Assembly (NCBI GenBank): GCA_011390205.1
Contig: JAABSX010000042.1
Location: 1-36,526 of the forward strand
Reading direction: 5' to 3'
Source of the DNA: Microscillaceae bacterium
GTDB lineage: Bacteria; Bacteroidota; Bacteroidia; Cytophagales; Microscillaceae
DNA: 36,526 bases
Position numbers and translations under genes: made by a program. This document shows, piece by piece, positions 1 to 7,307 of this stretch. How positions within the stretch are numbered: the stretch's first letter is position 1; every line of letters starts with the position of its first letter. Below the pieces are notes generated by a model that was not told where the DNA came from, did not search any database, and was given only the letters and a program-made list of their open reading frames with translations.

Positions 1-184
1 TAGCATCAAAGATTGTATGCTCAAAGTAGTCATTATTCAAAGAATGAACCCCAACACAAGAAAAATAGGTCAAACCAAATACTACCTACAAATTTAACAA
101 ATGGTTGATTTAGTTGCTGTTTTTGCAGTTTTATTTTTTGGTAGATAAATTCTAAAAAGACCTTTAAAGATTTACAAACTTTCA

Positions 185-1218
185 TCAGTAGATGAAGCCC
201 AAATCTAAATACAGATTCTTGTTTTTCTGTTGTAGTGCCTGTGTATGTTTTTTTGGGTACTTTATGATACGCGATTTTAGTCCTTCCTCAATAGATAAAA
301 CATAGGCCATGATGGTAACTGACATCAATAATCTGCACCAACTTTCATGCTTTAAGTTAATCTCCTCGAGTTGAAAACCGTTACTTTTGAGGTGTGTTTG
401 AAACAATGCTCTATTTTCCACCTTATTAAGTAAATTTTTGCCACCTCTTTGGCTGGAATATCTAAGTTGGTAAGCAAATAAATTAAGGGTACTTTGGGGT
501 CATTCTTCGGGTTTTTACAGACCACAAAATAGAAGGTTATGCCCTCTAATTGAAAGGCTTTCTTGACCGTTTTACCTTTTACTTTACTGCGTTCTACTTT
601 CTTGATAAGACTTACCACCTGCTTGGTCAATAGCTGCTTGATAATGCGTATGCTTGAGGCGAGTGACGAAGTTTAGAACATTGGTTATCAATAACTTAAA
701 CCATTATTTACCTTCGTATTCTCTGTCCGCTATTAGGATTTTCCCTGCTAAATTAAAATATTTCGTAGCCTTCTTCATTAACTTTATTCGTTCCTTGGTA
801 TGACTAACACCCAGCTTATGTAAGTTGAGCCAGTAAATAGGAATAGCTACTCCTTTGTGAACTAAGGCTAAAGTTAGGTAGTGGTAGCTTTTGTTGCCGC
901 ATTTCCAACTTGTACCATCAAGTAATATGTAGTCCTCAGAAATGTCAATGAGTTGAAAAACAAAGCCCAAAATATCTAACTAAAACGGCTCAATGAATAG
1001 AACTCAAAGATGCCTAGTAAATGCTTGTAATGTGAATTAGAATCAACCTCTGATTTGTCTAATAACATTCCTGCTACACCCTTAAGTTGATGTAAGTTAA
1101 GCGTTTCTTTTATGAGAATGCAATTACAAAGCAAGAAGGTATTTTGAAGACAAGAATTAGAATGGTTCGGGAAATATCTACTAAATTTGTCTGAAAAAGA
1201 TAAAAGAGATAGTGACAT
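185..1218 (-). pseudogene. Degenerate IS4-family transposase
   Basis: Four minus-strand reading segments in two alternating frames together spell one IS4-type DDE transposase, so the gene is broken. The N-terminal part lies at 976-1218. The catalytic core follows, with the first Asp in LLDGTSWKCGNKSYHY (codon about 917-919) and the second in IADREYEGK (about 725-727). The C-terminal Y-2-R-3-E signature is in YLIRWKIEHCFK, with its Glu at about 409-411. Damage: a stop and frame change near 976-982, an in-frame TAA at 704-706 with recognisable coding on both sides, a frameshift between about 600 and 640, and another near 395-410 where HCFKHTSK and THLKSNGFQLEE overlap in different frames. No terminal inverted repeats or target duplication could be identified. 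It is a fossil insertion sequence, not expected to be active. Confidence 0.85.
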
Positions 1219-1320
1219 ATTTTTACAAGTTTCGTTGCTTCAAAAATAATGATTTACTATCTCTTTTTCAATTTTGTATAGTAGTATGCCATAAAACATA
1301 AAATTAATGACAAGAATCAT

Positions 1321-1350
1321 TTTGATTTAAAGAAAAATGTATTTACTTTG
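1321..1350 (+). promoter_or_regulatory. Candidate Bacteroidota promoter
   Basis: TTTG at 1321-1324 is followed after 18 bases by TTACTTTG at 1343-1350 and then C. This resembles the -33 TTTG / -7 TAnnTTTG layout known for Bacteroidota, with one mismatch in the -7 box. It lies about 57 bases before the Cys-rich gene. The same TTACTTTGC string recurs before the SDR reductase gene. Confidence 0.45.
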
Positions 1351-1407
1351 CGTATCTATTTATATTTATTCTAAATAAGAATAAGTTACTTTAATCTTAA
1401 AAATCAG

Positions 1408-1593
1408 ATGAAGTCTTTTAACCAATTCTCTCCTAAGCCTGATGCAGCAAGTATCTGCTTCAATACTGCAAACATCATGCAGTTTCCTACATCGGGCTAT
1501 GCCCAAGAGTACCCTTGCGTATTCAAGAAAAGATGCTGCGAAAAATTTCGTAAAAAGGGAAAAAAGCGTTGTAAAAGCTGCCCAGATAAATAG
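1408..1593 (+). CDS. Small Cys-rich basic protein
   Basis: A 61-residue protein with six cysteines (C17, C37, C43, C44, C55, C58) and a strongly basic C-terminal half, FKKRCCEKFRKKGKKRCKSC. The pattern CC-x10-C-x2-C suggests metal binding or a compact disulfide or zinc fold. From memory, short Bacteroidota proteins with a similar CCEK...GK..CK.CP tail exist, but I know no assigned function. It has its own candidate promoter upstream and ends about 80 bases before the FAD enzyme gene. It has no signal peptide or membrane segment. The coding call rests on the cysteine pattern, the basic composition and the promoter. Confidence 0.65.
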   Translation: MKSFNQFSPKPDAASICFNTANIMQFPTSGYAQEYPCVFKKRCCEKFRKKGKKRCKSCPDK

Positions 1594-1616
1594 GAAAAAA
1601 TGCGCATAAATTTAGT

Positions 1617-1624
1617 TATCTTTG
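1617..1624 (+). promoter_or_regulatory. Candidate -7 box TATCTTTG
   Basis: TATCTTTG is an exact match to TAnnTTTG, 51 bases before the ATG of the FAD enzyme gene. No convincing -33 TTTG is visible upstream. Confidence 0.4.
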
Positions 1625-1675
1625 GTGCTGGAGAGCCCTTAAGGCTTGTGTTTTAATTCTAAATCCGTACTAAAA

Positions 1676-2917
1676 ATGACAGATGTACTCATCATAGGTG
1701 CTGGTGTGGCTGGGCTCAGTGCTGCAAATACATTCCACCAAAAAAATATTTCTTATAAACTCTTAGAAGCAGACACTAGAGTGGGCGGGCGTATCAAGAC
1801 TGACCTTGTGGGAGGCTACCGCCTTGATAGGGGCTTTCAGGTCTTGCTGACTGCTTATCCTGAGACATCACAGCAGCTAGATTATGCGCAACTAAATCTA
1901 AAATCATTTTATCCTGGAGCGGTGATTCTTCAGGAAAAAGGCAAAACAGAGATAGGCGATCCACTTCGCAGACCAGCTTCACTTTTCAAAACGGTATTTT
2001 CAAGTGTAGGAAATCTACAAGACAAATTCAACATTCTGCGTCTTCGTTTGCAGCTTCAGCAAGCAAGCCTAGAAGAGATTTTTGGGCGAGCAGAAATCAG
2101 CACTGCTGAGGCTTTGCAAGCCTATGGATTTAGCAAGCAGATGATTGAGAAGTTTTTTAAACCCTTTATGGGAGGGATTTTTTTGGAGAATAATCTAAGC
2201 ACTTCTCGTAGAATGTTTGATTTTGTGTTCAAGATGTTTTCAAGTGGAGATACTGCCGTGCCTGCCCTCGGGATGGAAGAAATCCCGAAGCAACTTGCCC
2301 AAAAGCTTCATTCGGAAGATATTCACTTAGAAAAAGAAGTGCAATTTATTGAGAAAGGGAGTGTACTCTGCAAGGGAGGTGCAGCATACAAAGCCAAAAG
2401 AATTCTAATCGCTACTGAAGCCTCAGGGCTTGTGCAGCAATACGCTCCAAATACCAAAACTGCTGCTCAATCGGTTACTTGTGTGTATTTTTATGCAGAT
2501 AAAGCCCCTATCGATAGGCCTATCTTAATATTGGATGCTCGCTCTGCCAGTCTTGTCAATAATGTAGCTGTGATGAGCCATGTTTCTTCAGAATATGCCC
2601 CAAAAGACAAAGTGCTGATTTCGGTATCTATCAACGGATTACCAACACTTGATTATGAGGCACTTAGCACACAGATTAAAGCCAGTCTTTTCACGTCATT
2701 GGGAGATACCGTGCTAGGCTGGAGGCTACTCAAGGTCTATCCCATTCAATATGCACTCCCTCAGCAAAGCAACGTTACAGGAAAAATCAATGTATCTCAA
2801 ATCAAACTACGAGAAGACTTATACCAAACAGGTGATTTTCTGCTCAATGGCTCTATCCATGCCGCTATGCAAGCAGGGCGAGAGAGTGCAGAAATCATCG
2901 CAGAGAGTTTAAAATAG
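1676..2917 (+). CDS. FAD-dependent amine oxidase-like oxidoreductase
   Basis: A 413-residue flavoprotein of the amine oxidase / protoporphyrinogen oxidase / phytoene desaturase superfamily. The N-terminal Rossmann dinucleotide motif is DVLIIGAGVAGLSAAN, followed by the acidic residue binding the ribose (LLEAD) and the family motif VGGRIKTD. A second conserved Gly-rich, substrate-side segment is near FFKPFMGGIFLENNLSTS. The C-terminal FAD-contact segment is YQTGDFLLNGSIHAAMQAGRESAE. I start the protein at the ATG at 1676, because Rossmann proteins begin a few residues before the beta strand; an upstream in-frame TTG at 1646 is less likely. The substrate cannot be deduced. It converges on the DNA glycosylase gene, with 14 bases between stops. 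Confidence 0.88.
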   Translation: MTDVLIIGAGVAGLSAANTFHQKNISYKLLEADTRVGGRIKTDLVGGYRLDRGFQVLLTAYPETSQQLDYAQLNLKSFYPGAVILQEKGKTEIGDPLRRPASLFKTVFSSVGNLQDKFNILRLRLQLQQASLEEIFGRAEISTAEALQAYGFSKQMIEKFFKPFMGGIFLENNLSTSRRMFDFVFKMFSSGDTAVPALGMEEIPKQLAQKLHSEDIHLEKEVQFIEKGSVLCKGGAAYKAKRILIATEASGLVQQYAPNTKTAAQSVTCVYFYADKAPIDRPILILDARSASLVNNVAVMSHVSSEYAPKDKVLISVSINGLPTLDYEALSTQIKASLFTSLGDTVLGWRLLKVYPIQYALPQQSNVTGKINVSQIKLREDLYQTGDFLLNGSIHAAMQAGRESAEIIAESLK

Positions 2918-2931
2918 CAGACAATCACTGC

Positions 2932-3549
2932 TTACTGTTGTAGGGCAGGCTTGTCTTTCCATTTCCAGAGATATTTACAAGCTATAGTGCGGTAGGGACT
3001 CCACACACTGGCTATCTGCCGCATATGTAGTAGCAGTGTTTTTTTGTGCGTAGTATCTAAGCCATAGAGTCTGCTCATGGCTTGCTGTATGCCTAGGTCA
3101 TCTTCAGGAAAAACATCAAGCCGCCCTAAACCTGACATCAGCAGCATCTCTACAGTCCATTTGCCCACACCTTTGATTTGTGTGAGATAAGTGATGATTT
3201 CGGCATCTGTCATAGGTGCCAAGAGTGCGTAGCTTAGTCCTTTCTCTAGAGTAAATCGGGCTATGTTCTGAATATATCCCGCTTTTTGCTGTGATAGCCC
3301 CACCTCTTTGAGTGTATCAATGGATGTTTGGCAGATTTTTTCGGCTTGGGGCTCGCCTCCGAAGCGAGCTTCAAAACGCAGGTAAATCGTCTGTGCAGCC
3401 TTTGTGGACAGTTGTTGCCCTACAATCGCCCTGAGCAAAGATGAATAAGTATCAGGATTTGTGTTTTTCTCTATGCTGATGGCTTCCGTATTTTCTATCA
3501 CTGTCTTTAGCCTTGTATCTTGGCTCAAATGTCTGATGATTTCTTGCAT
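2932..3549 (-). CDS. DNA-3-methyladenine glycosylase II family (AlkA-like, HhH-GPD)
   Basis: A 205-residue helix-hairpin-helix GPD glycosylase that excises alkylated bases in base-excision repair. It has a helical core with LLRAIVGQQLSTKAAQTI (residues 38-55), the HhH motif QIKGVGKWTVEMLLM (124-138), and the catalytic Asp region GRLDVFPEDDLGIQQAM (142-158), in which D151 aligns with AlkA Asp238. It lacks the N-terminal domain of E. coli AlkA, as is common for the short bacterial type, and lacks an FeS Cys cluster, which argues against EndoIII or MutY. ATG start at 3549. Confidence 0.92.
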   Translation of the reverse strand: MQEIIRHLSQDTRLKTVIENTEAISIEKNTNPDTYSSLLRAIVGQQLSTKAAQTIYLRFEARFGGEPQAEKICQTSIDTLKEVGLSQQKAGYIQNIARFTLEKGLSYALLAPMTDAEIITYLTQIKGVGKWTVEMLLMSGLGRLDVFPEDDLGIQQAMSRLYGLDTTHKKTLLLHMRQIASVWSPYRTIACKYLWKWKDKPALQQ

Positions 3550-3613
3550 TTTTAGTATCTTTAGGTGCTGTTAAATCCACCCAAAGATACTTTTATGCTT
3601 GGAATATCCAAAA

Positions 3614-4420
3614 TCACCCACCTCCTTGCTGCAGCTGCTGTACTATAGATTTATGAGGATGCTTGAGCAACTCCGCACAGAGCTCAGCCAATGCCATGAT
3701 TCTGTCTTCTTGATAAAGTTTATAAGCATCCTCGAGGATTGCTTGTGCTTTCTCAAATTTCTGTTGGTTAAAATGCCAAATGGCTTGGTTATAAACCTGA
3801 AGCCCTAAAAGCTGCTTAAAATCAATGATATGATTGAAAGCCCTGTGTTGGGGCTGCTTGCCCTCTGACTGAATGAAGGTATAGTTTTTTTCTAAAATAC
3901 TAATTTCGTCTTCATTGTCTATAAAGCCATGTAGCCCATTCGTAGATTCTAGCAATACCCTGTCTTTTTCTGAAAATCTGACAAGGAGATAGACATGGAA
4001 GGCTGTTTCATGAATCTCTACGGCATACCCAGCCTGTCCACAGACAAAAGCCAGCCATGCCGAGCCGCTCACGCAATCATACATTCCTTTTTTAAAAAAC
4101 TGATTTTCAGGGCTGTATGTACGGTATTTTTTCAAAAAGAGCTTGTGGGTTTGATAGAATAAATACCTCAAAGCCTTTTTACTTGTTTGCTTCTTTTCTA
4201 GCCTATGCTTGTGTTTAGCAAGGAGTTCGCTTAGTTTTTCAAACTTCTGCACAATGACGGTTTTGTCTTTTTCTGTACTCAAGGTTTGTATCATAAACTG
4301 GTAGTGGGCAGCATCCAGATAAGTTGAATAACTTATGGTTAGATTATCAGAAGATTGAGCCAACACAAAACTTAGATTCCAGAAAAAAAACATCAAACAG
4401 GATATAAATAGATGCCTCAT
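3614..4420 (-). CDS. Secreted transglutaminase/papain-like protein with TPR-like C-terminus
   Basis: A 268-residue protein with a Sec signal peptide (hydrophobic residues 5-20, likely cleavage VLA|Q at 21/22). The central part looks like a transglutaminase-core fold: Cys in MYDCVSGSAWLAFVCGQAGY (C116), His in ETAFHVYLLVRF (H142), and an acidic/Asn segment LLESTNGLHGF (E158-N161) where the third catalytic residue would sit. Residues about 204-238 resemble one TPR unit (YNQAIWHFNQQKFEKAQAIL). The fold assignment is inferred from order and spacing, not from a search. Substrate unknown; periplasmic or surface location is expected. Confidence 0.7.
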   Translation of the reverse strand: MRHLFISCLMFFFWNLSFVLAQSSDNLTISYSTYLDAAHYQFMIQTLSTEKDKTVIVQKFEKLSELLAKHKHRLEKKQTSKKALRYLFYQTHKLFLKKYRTYSPENQFFKKGMYDCVSGSAWLAFVCGQAGYAVEIHETAFHVYLLVRFSEKDRVLLESTNGLHGFIDNEDEISILEKNYTFIQSEGKQPQHRAFNHIIDFKQLLGLQVYNQAIWHFNQQKFEKAQAILEDAYKLYQEDRIMALAELCAELLKHPHKSIVQQLQQGGG

Positions 4421-4934
4421 GTTAATTTAGTTTTAAGTAATACATACAAAATTAACAAAAATTTAATATTAAATTAATATTGGGCTCAAATATATTTTTT
4501 GAAGGCTTATTTTTGGGAGGATGGCATTGTATGTCGATGGGTTTTAATACCATCAAAAAACCTTATTTTGCAGTCTTTTTTGATTAGAATAAGAGGGCAT
4601 AAAATTCCTCAAAATAGATGAAATCAGTAGTTAAGAGGGCTTTCAGGCTGATTTTTGATTGAGATTCGCTGATAAAATATCAATTACAGCACTGGCAAAA
4701 GTGTAAAAAAGTAATCAGAAAGCTGTTTTTTGGAGAAGGCGCTGGATACTATCTTTAAGTTTTGTTAAAATTTTGGAGTCTTTGCCAGAAATAAATCCAA
4801 AACAAGTAAATATTTCTTACCTTAGCCTAAAATAATAAACCTAGTCTGACAATTTTTGTGCTGAGTCCGCAATGGCATCCCTTGGTCTGCCAGGTTTAGC
4901 CCACAAAAACTATCAGAGAACCACCATAAAACGC
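4421..4934 (+). other. Gene-free spacer
   Basis: About 510 AT-rich bases between divergent genes. I see no coding segment, tRNA, strong hairpin or exact TAnnTTTG box. Promoters for both flanking genes must lie here but could not be placed. Confidence 0.5.
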
Positions 4935-5468
4935 ATGAAAAAAATATTTTTGCTCGTAGGTATTCTTTTGCTTCTTATATTGGGCGTATTATTCGGGATA
5001 AGCACCTACACCAAATCTTTTAGCCCCACCAGCAAGGTCAGTTTTGATGAAGAAGGCATCACAGGCTCTCTGATCTATTGCAGACCTTACAAAAAGGATA
5101 GGAAAATATTTGGTGAACTCGTGCCTTTTGATGAGGTATGGCGCACAGGTGCCAATGAAGCCACAGAGATTACTTTCAAATCTGATGTTAAATTTGGAGG
5201 AGAGGCCATCAAAGCAGGTACTTATACACTCTTCACTATCCCGAATGCTGATAACTGGACCATCATCCTGAATAAAAAACTCAAACAATGGGGTGCATTT
5301 AATTACAAGCAAGAATTTGATGCACTCAGGGTAGAAGTACCCGTAATAACCACCCAAGGTAAAGCCATAGAGCAGTTCACTGTCAGGTTTGAGCCAGCAC
5401 CCAGCCACTTAGATATGGTGCTAGAGTGGGATGATACACAAGTAAAAGTGCCTTTGATGAAAATATAA
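4935..5468 (+). CDS. DUF2911 domain protein, membrane-anchored
   Basis: A 177-residue protein starting with KK and one hydrophobic segment (residues about 4-25, IFLLVGILLLLILGVLFGIS), either a signal anchor or an uncleaved signal, followed by a DUF2911 domain. Diagnostic family string: YCRPYKKDRKIFGELVPFD, then VWRTGANEATEITF, then AGTYTLFTIP and a C-terminal beta strand. The ATG at 4935 is chosen because it places the hydrophobic anchor at the N-terminus; an earlier in-frame ATG at 4872 would add an unlikely polar extension. The function of the family is not established. It is 41 bases upstream of the SUI1 gene and probably cotranscribed. Confidence 0.85.
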   Translation: MKKIFLLVGILLLLILGVLFGISTYTKSFSPTSKVSFDEEGITGSLIYCRPYKKDRKIFGELVPFDEVWRTGANEATEITFKSDVKFGGEAIKAGTYTLFTIPNADNWTIILNKKLKQWGAFNYKQEFDALRVEVPVITTQGKAIEQFTVRFEPAPSHLDMVLEWDDTQVKVPLMKI

Positions 5469-5509
5469 AGCCTAAGTAACAGCATAGACAAACTTTAAAT
5501 CACACACCC

Positions 5510-5854
5510 ATGGCAAAAGATTGGAAAGAAAGACTCGGCGTGGTCTATTCTACAAACCCTGAATTTAATTACCAAAAAGAGGAAGACGAAAACACAGAAA
5601 CCCTCCCTGCCCAACAGCAAAATCTGAGAGTAAGCCTAGATAAAAAACAACGCAAAGGCAAAGCCGTAACCCTCATTACGGGTTTCGTAGGTACAGAGGA
5701 TGACCTCAAAGCACTGGGCAAACAACTCAAAACCAAATGCGGCGTAGGTGGCTCTGCCAAAGACAATGAAATCATCATACAAGGTGATTTTAGAGATAAA
5801 ATACTTGCCCTTTTGATTGAAGAGGGCTACAAGGCCAAGAAAACAGGGGGCTAA
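5510..5854 (+). CDS. Translation initiation factor SUI1/YciH
   Basis: A 114-residue bacterial homologue of eIF1 (SUI1 family). The N-terminal 45 residues are polar and acidic. The SUI1 fold covers about residues 47-112, with the signature [31 protein letters not shown] and [16 protein letters not shown]. The family binds the small ribosomal subunit; the role of the bacterial member is minor and not fully defined. The coding region ends inside an intrinsic terminator stem. Confidence 0.92.
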   Translation: MAKDWKERLGVVYSTNPEFNYQKEEDENTETLPAQQQNLRVSLDKKQRKGKAVTLITGFVGTEDDLKALGKQLKTKCGVGGSAKDNEIIIQGDFRDKILALLIEEGYKAKKTGG

Positions 5855-5874
5855 TGCAAGCCCCTAGTTTTTTT
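5847..5874 (+). terminator. Intrinsic terminator overlapping the SUI1 stop codon
   Basis: Stem GGGGCT (5847-5852) pairs with AGCCCC (5859-5864), with a six-base loop and a run of seven T at 5868-5874. The TAA stop (5852-5854) begins within the left arm. Confidence 0.75.
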
Positions 5875-5931
5875 GATTTCATTTTTATCTGTATTGAGTC
5901 TCTGAAAATCCATATTATTGATATCTATCCC

Positions 5932-5939
5932 TAAATTTG
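5932..5939 (+). promoter_or_regulatory. Candidate -7 box TAAATTTG before dcd
   Basis: An exact TAnnTTTG match followed by C, 37 bases before the dcd ATG and just after a terminator, so a new transcription unit is expected here. No clear -33 TTTG is visible. Confidence 0.45.
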
Positions 5940-5976
5940 CACTTTAAAAATAATAAGGATTCAAAAGACCAAACAC

Positions 5977-6495
5977 ATGATTTTATCTGGTAAAGAGATT
6001 GAAAAACGCATGGGTGGAGATATTAAAATAGAACCATTCAACCCCAAACAGCTTAACCCAAACAGCTATAACCTACGTCTGCACCCTGATTTGCTGGTCT
6101 ATGATACCCCTGTGCTAGATATGAAAAAATCCAACCCCACTCAAGCCCTCAGTATCCCTGAAGAGGGGCTAGTGCTTGAGACCAATAAACTGTATTTGGG
6201 CAGAACACTCGAGCATACCGAAACCCAAAACCTCGTGCCGATGCTCGAGGGCCGCTCTTCAGTGGGCAGGCTCGGACTCTTCATCCACGTAACGGCAGGT
6301 TTTGGAGATGTGGGCTTTAGTGGCTTCTGGACTTTGGAGATTTTCTGTGTGCAGCCCATTCGTATCTATGCAGATGTAGAAATCTGCCAACTTTATTTTC
6401 ATACTATTCTAGGTGATTTTGATACTTACAAAAGCGGAAAATACCAGCACAATCAAGGAGTACAGCCCAGCCTGATGTACAAAGACTTTGAGTGA
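5977..6495 (+). CDS. dcd: dCTP deaminase
   Basis: A 172-residue Dcd-type trimeric dUTPase-fold enzyme that converts dCTP to dUTP for thymidylate synthesis. Visible family motifs: LNPNSYNLRLH (residues 26-36), MLEGRSSVGRLGLFIHVTAGF and FWTLEI. S94, R98 and catalytic E121 keep the same spacing (4 and 23) as E. coli S111, R115 and E138. The family's usual IDPG turn reads GDVG here. It is slightly shorter than E. coli Dcd. It forms its own unit, with a TAAATTTG box before it and an intrinsic terminator after it, so it is not clearly in an operon with the downstream DUF5706 gene. Confidence 0.93.
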   Translation: MILSGKEIEKRMGGDIKIEPFNPKQLNPNSYNLRLHPDLLVYDTPVLDMKKSNPTQALSIPEEGLVLETNKLYLGRTLEHTETQNLVPMLEGRSSVGRLGLFIHVTAGFGDVGFSGFWTLEIFCVQPIRIYADVEICQLYFHTILGDFDTYKSGKYQHNQGVQPSLMYKDFE

Positions 6496-6544
6496 TTCAC
6501 TGCTGTGCATTGATTGCTCATCAAGATTTGCGTCTGTATTGCAC

Positions 6545-6570
6545 ACCCAAAGAACGTCTTTTGGGTTTTT
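6545..6570 (+). terminator. Intrinsic terminator after dcd
   Basis: ACCCAAA (6545-6551) pairs with TTTGGGT (6560-6566). The loop could extend the stem with a bulge. The stem runs directly into a T-rich tail, TTTTTCTT. Confidence 0.65.
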
Positions 6571-6619
6571 CTTGTTTAATGAGAAAAATAATTACCCTGA
6601 TACGTTTTTTTAATAAAAT

Positions 6620-7285
6620 ATGATGGAATTACAGACTATCACACCTGCCAATAAAGTATATCAAGATTGCTCTGATGATGTGCTGCTTCGTGTAGAAACC
6701 AATGACATAGAAGTGGAAGCAGCACAAGTCAAAGAAAAATCTAAACAAAAAAAGAAAGCGAAAAAGAAAAAAGATGCCAACGAAAAAGCCATCCAATCCT
6801 TTTTTAGGGTCTTAGCAGCCAAACAAGTAGAGCAAATCTCACAAGTAGATTACAAAGCCAATATCTTGATTACACTGTGTTCTTTGCTTGCCTCTGTGGT
6901 GGGTAGTTTGTTTTTGGCACATTATGAGATTTACCAAGCCTTTGCCCCTTCGGTGCTGGTGCTGACCTTTAGCAGCATTATCAGTGTGTTTTTTTCTATG
7001 CTTGTGGTGGTCTCGCCGAGCTGCAACAGATGCCAAGCTGGTCAAAAAAGAGTCAATGTGATGAATTTTAATCAATTCTCGCAGTTAAGCCTTTCAGATT
7101 ACAAAAAAGAAGTAATGCGTACCCTCAGAAGTGAAGAAGAAATCTACGAAAGCATCAGTGAAGATTTTTACAAAACAGGCAAAATCTTAAAGCAAAAATT
7201 TATCTACCTTAACTGGGGCTACAGGATATTTTTGTCAGGTATTTTTACAGCTTTTGTGCTGGGCTTCGGTGTCAAAATTTGGTAG
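6620..7285 (+). CDS. DUF5706 / Pycsar effector-type (PycTM-like) membrane protein
   Basis: A 221-residue protein. The N-terminal 55 residues are charged, with a Lys-rich run (39-51). Then comes the DUF5706 signature: a helix with QVEQISQVDYKANILIT (69-85, invariant-type D-x-KAN), two membrane segments (about 82-101 and 109-132), a cytoplasmic stretch NFNQFSQLSLSDYKKEVM (149-166) and EEIYESISEDFYKTGKIL, and a last membrane segment (202-219). The family includes the effector of Pycsar anti-phage systems, which senses a cyclic nucleotide and damages the membrane. No nucleotide cyclase gene lies nearby. The gene is 22 bases before the phosphoesterase/barrel fusion and probably cotranscribed. A defence role is inference; a housekeeping membrane role is possible. 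Confidence 0.78.
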   Translation: MMELQTITPANKVYQDCSDDVLLRVETNDIEVEAAQVKEKSKQKKKAKKKKDANEKAIQSFFRVLAAKQVEQISQVDYKANILITLCSLLASVVGSLFLAHYEIYQAFAPSVLVLTFSSIISVFFSMLVVVSPSCNRCQAGQKRVNVMNFNQFSQLSLSDYKKEVMRTLRSEEEIYESISEDFYKTGKILKQKFIYLNWGYRIFLSGIFTAFVLGFGVKIW

Positions 7286-7307
7286 TGTTTTTAGTTTAAT
7301 ATCCTAA

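Noticed and set aside
4421-4934. Hidden RNA gene in the spacer before the DUF2911 gene
   Set aside because: No cloverleaf, conserved TTCRANY loop or strong stem was found by eye.
5977-7285. dcd plus DUF5706 as an anti-phage module (nucleotide depletion plus membrane effector)
   Set aside because: Dcd has ordinary length and residues, its own promoter-like box and a terminator between it and the DUF5706 gene. No cyclase or fused dGTPase-like domain is present.
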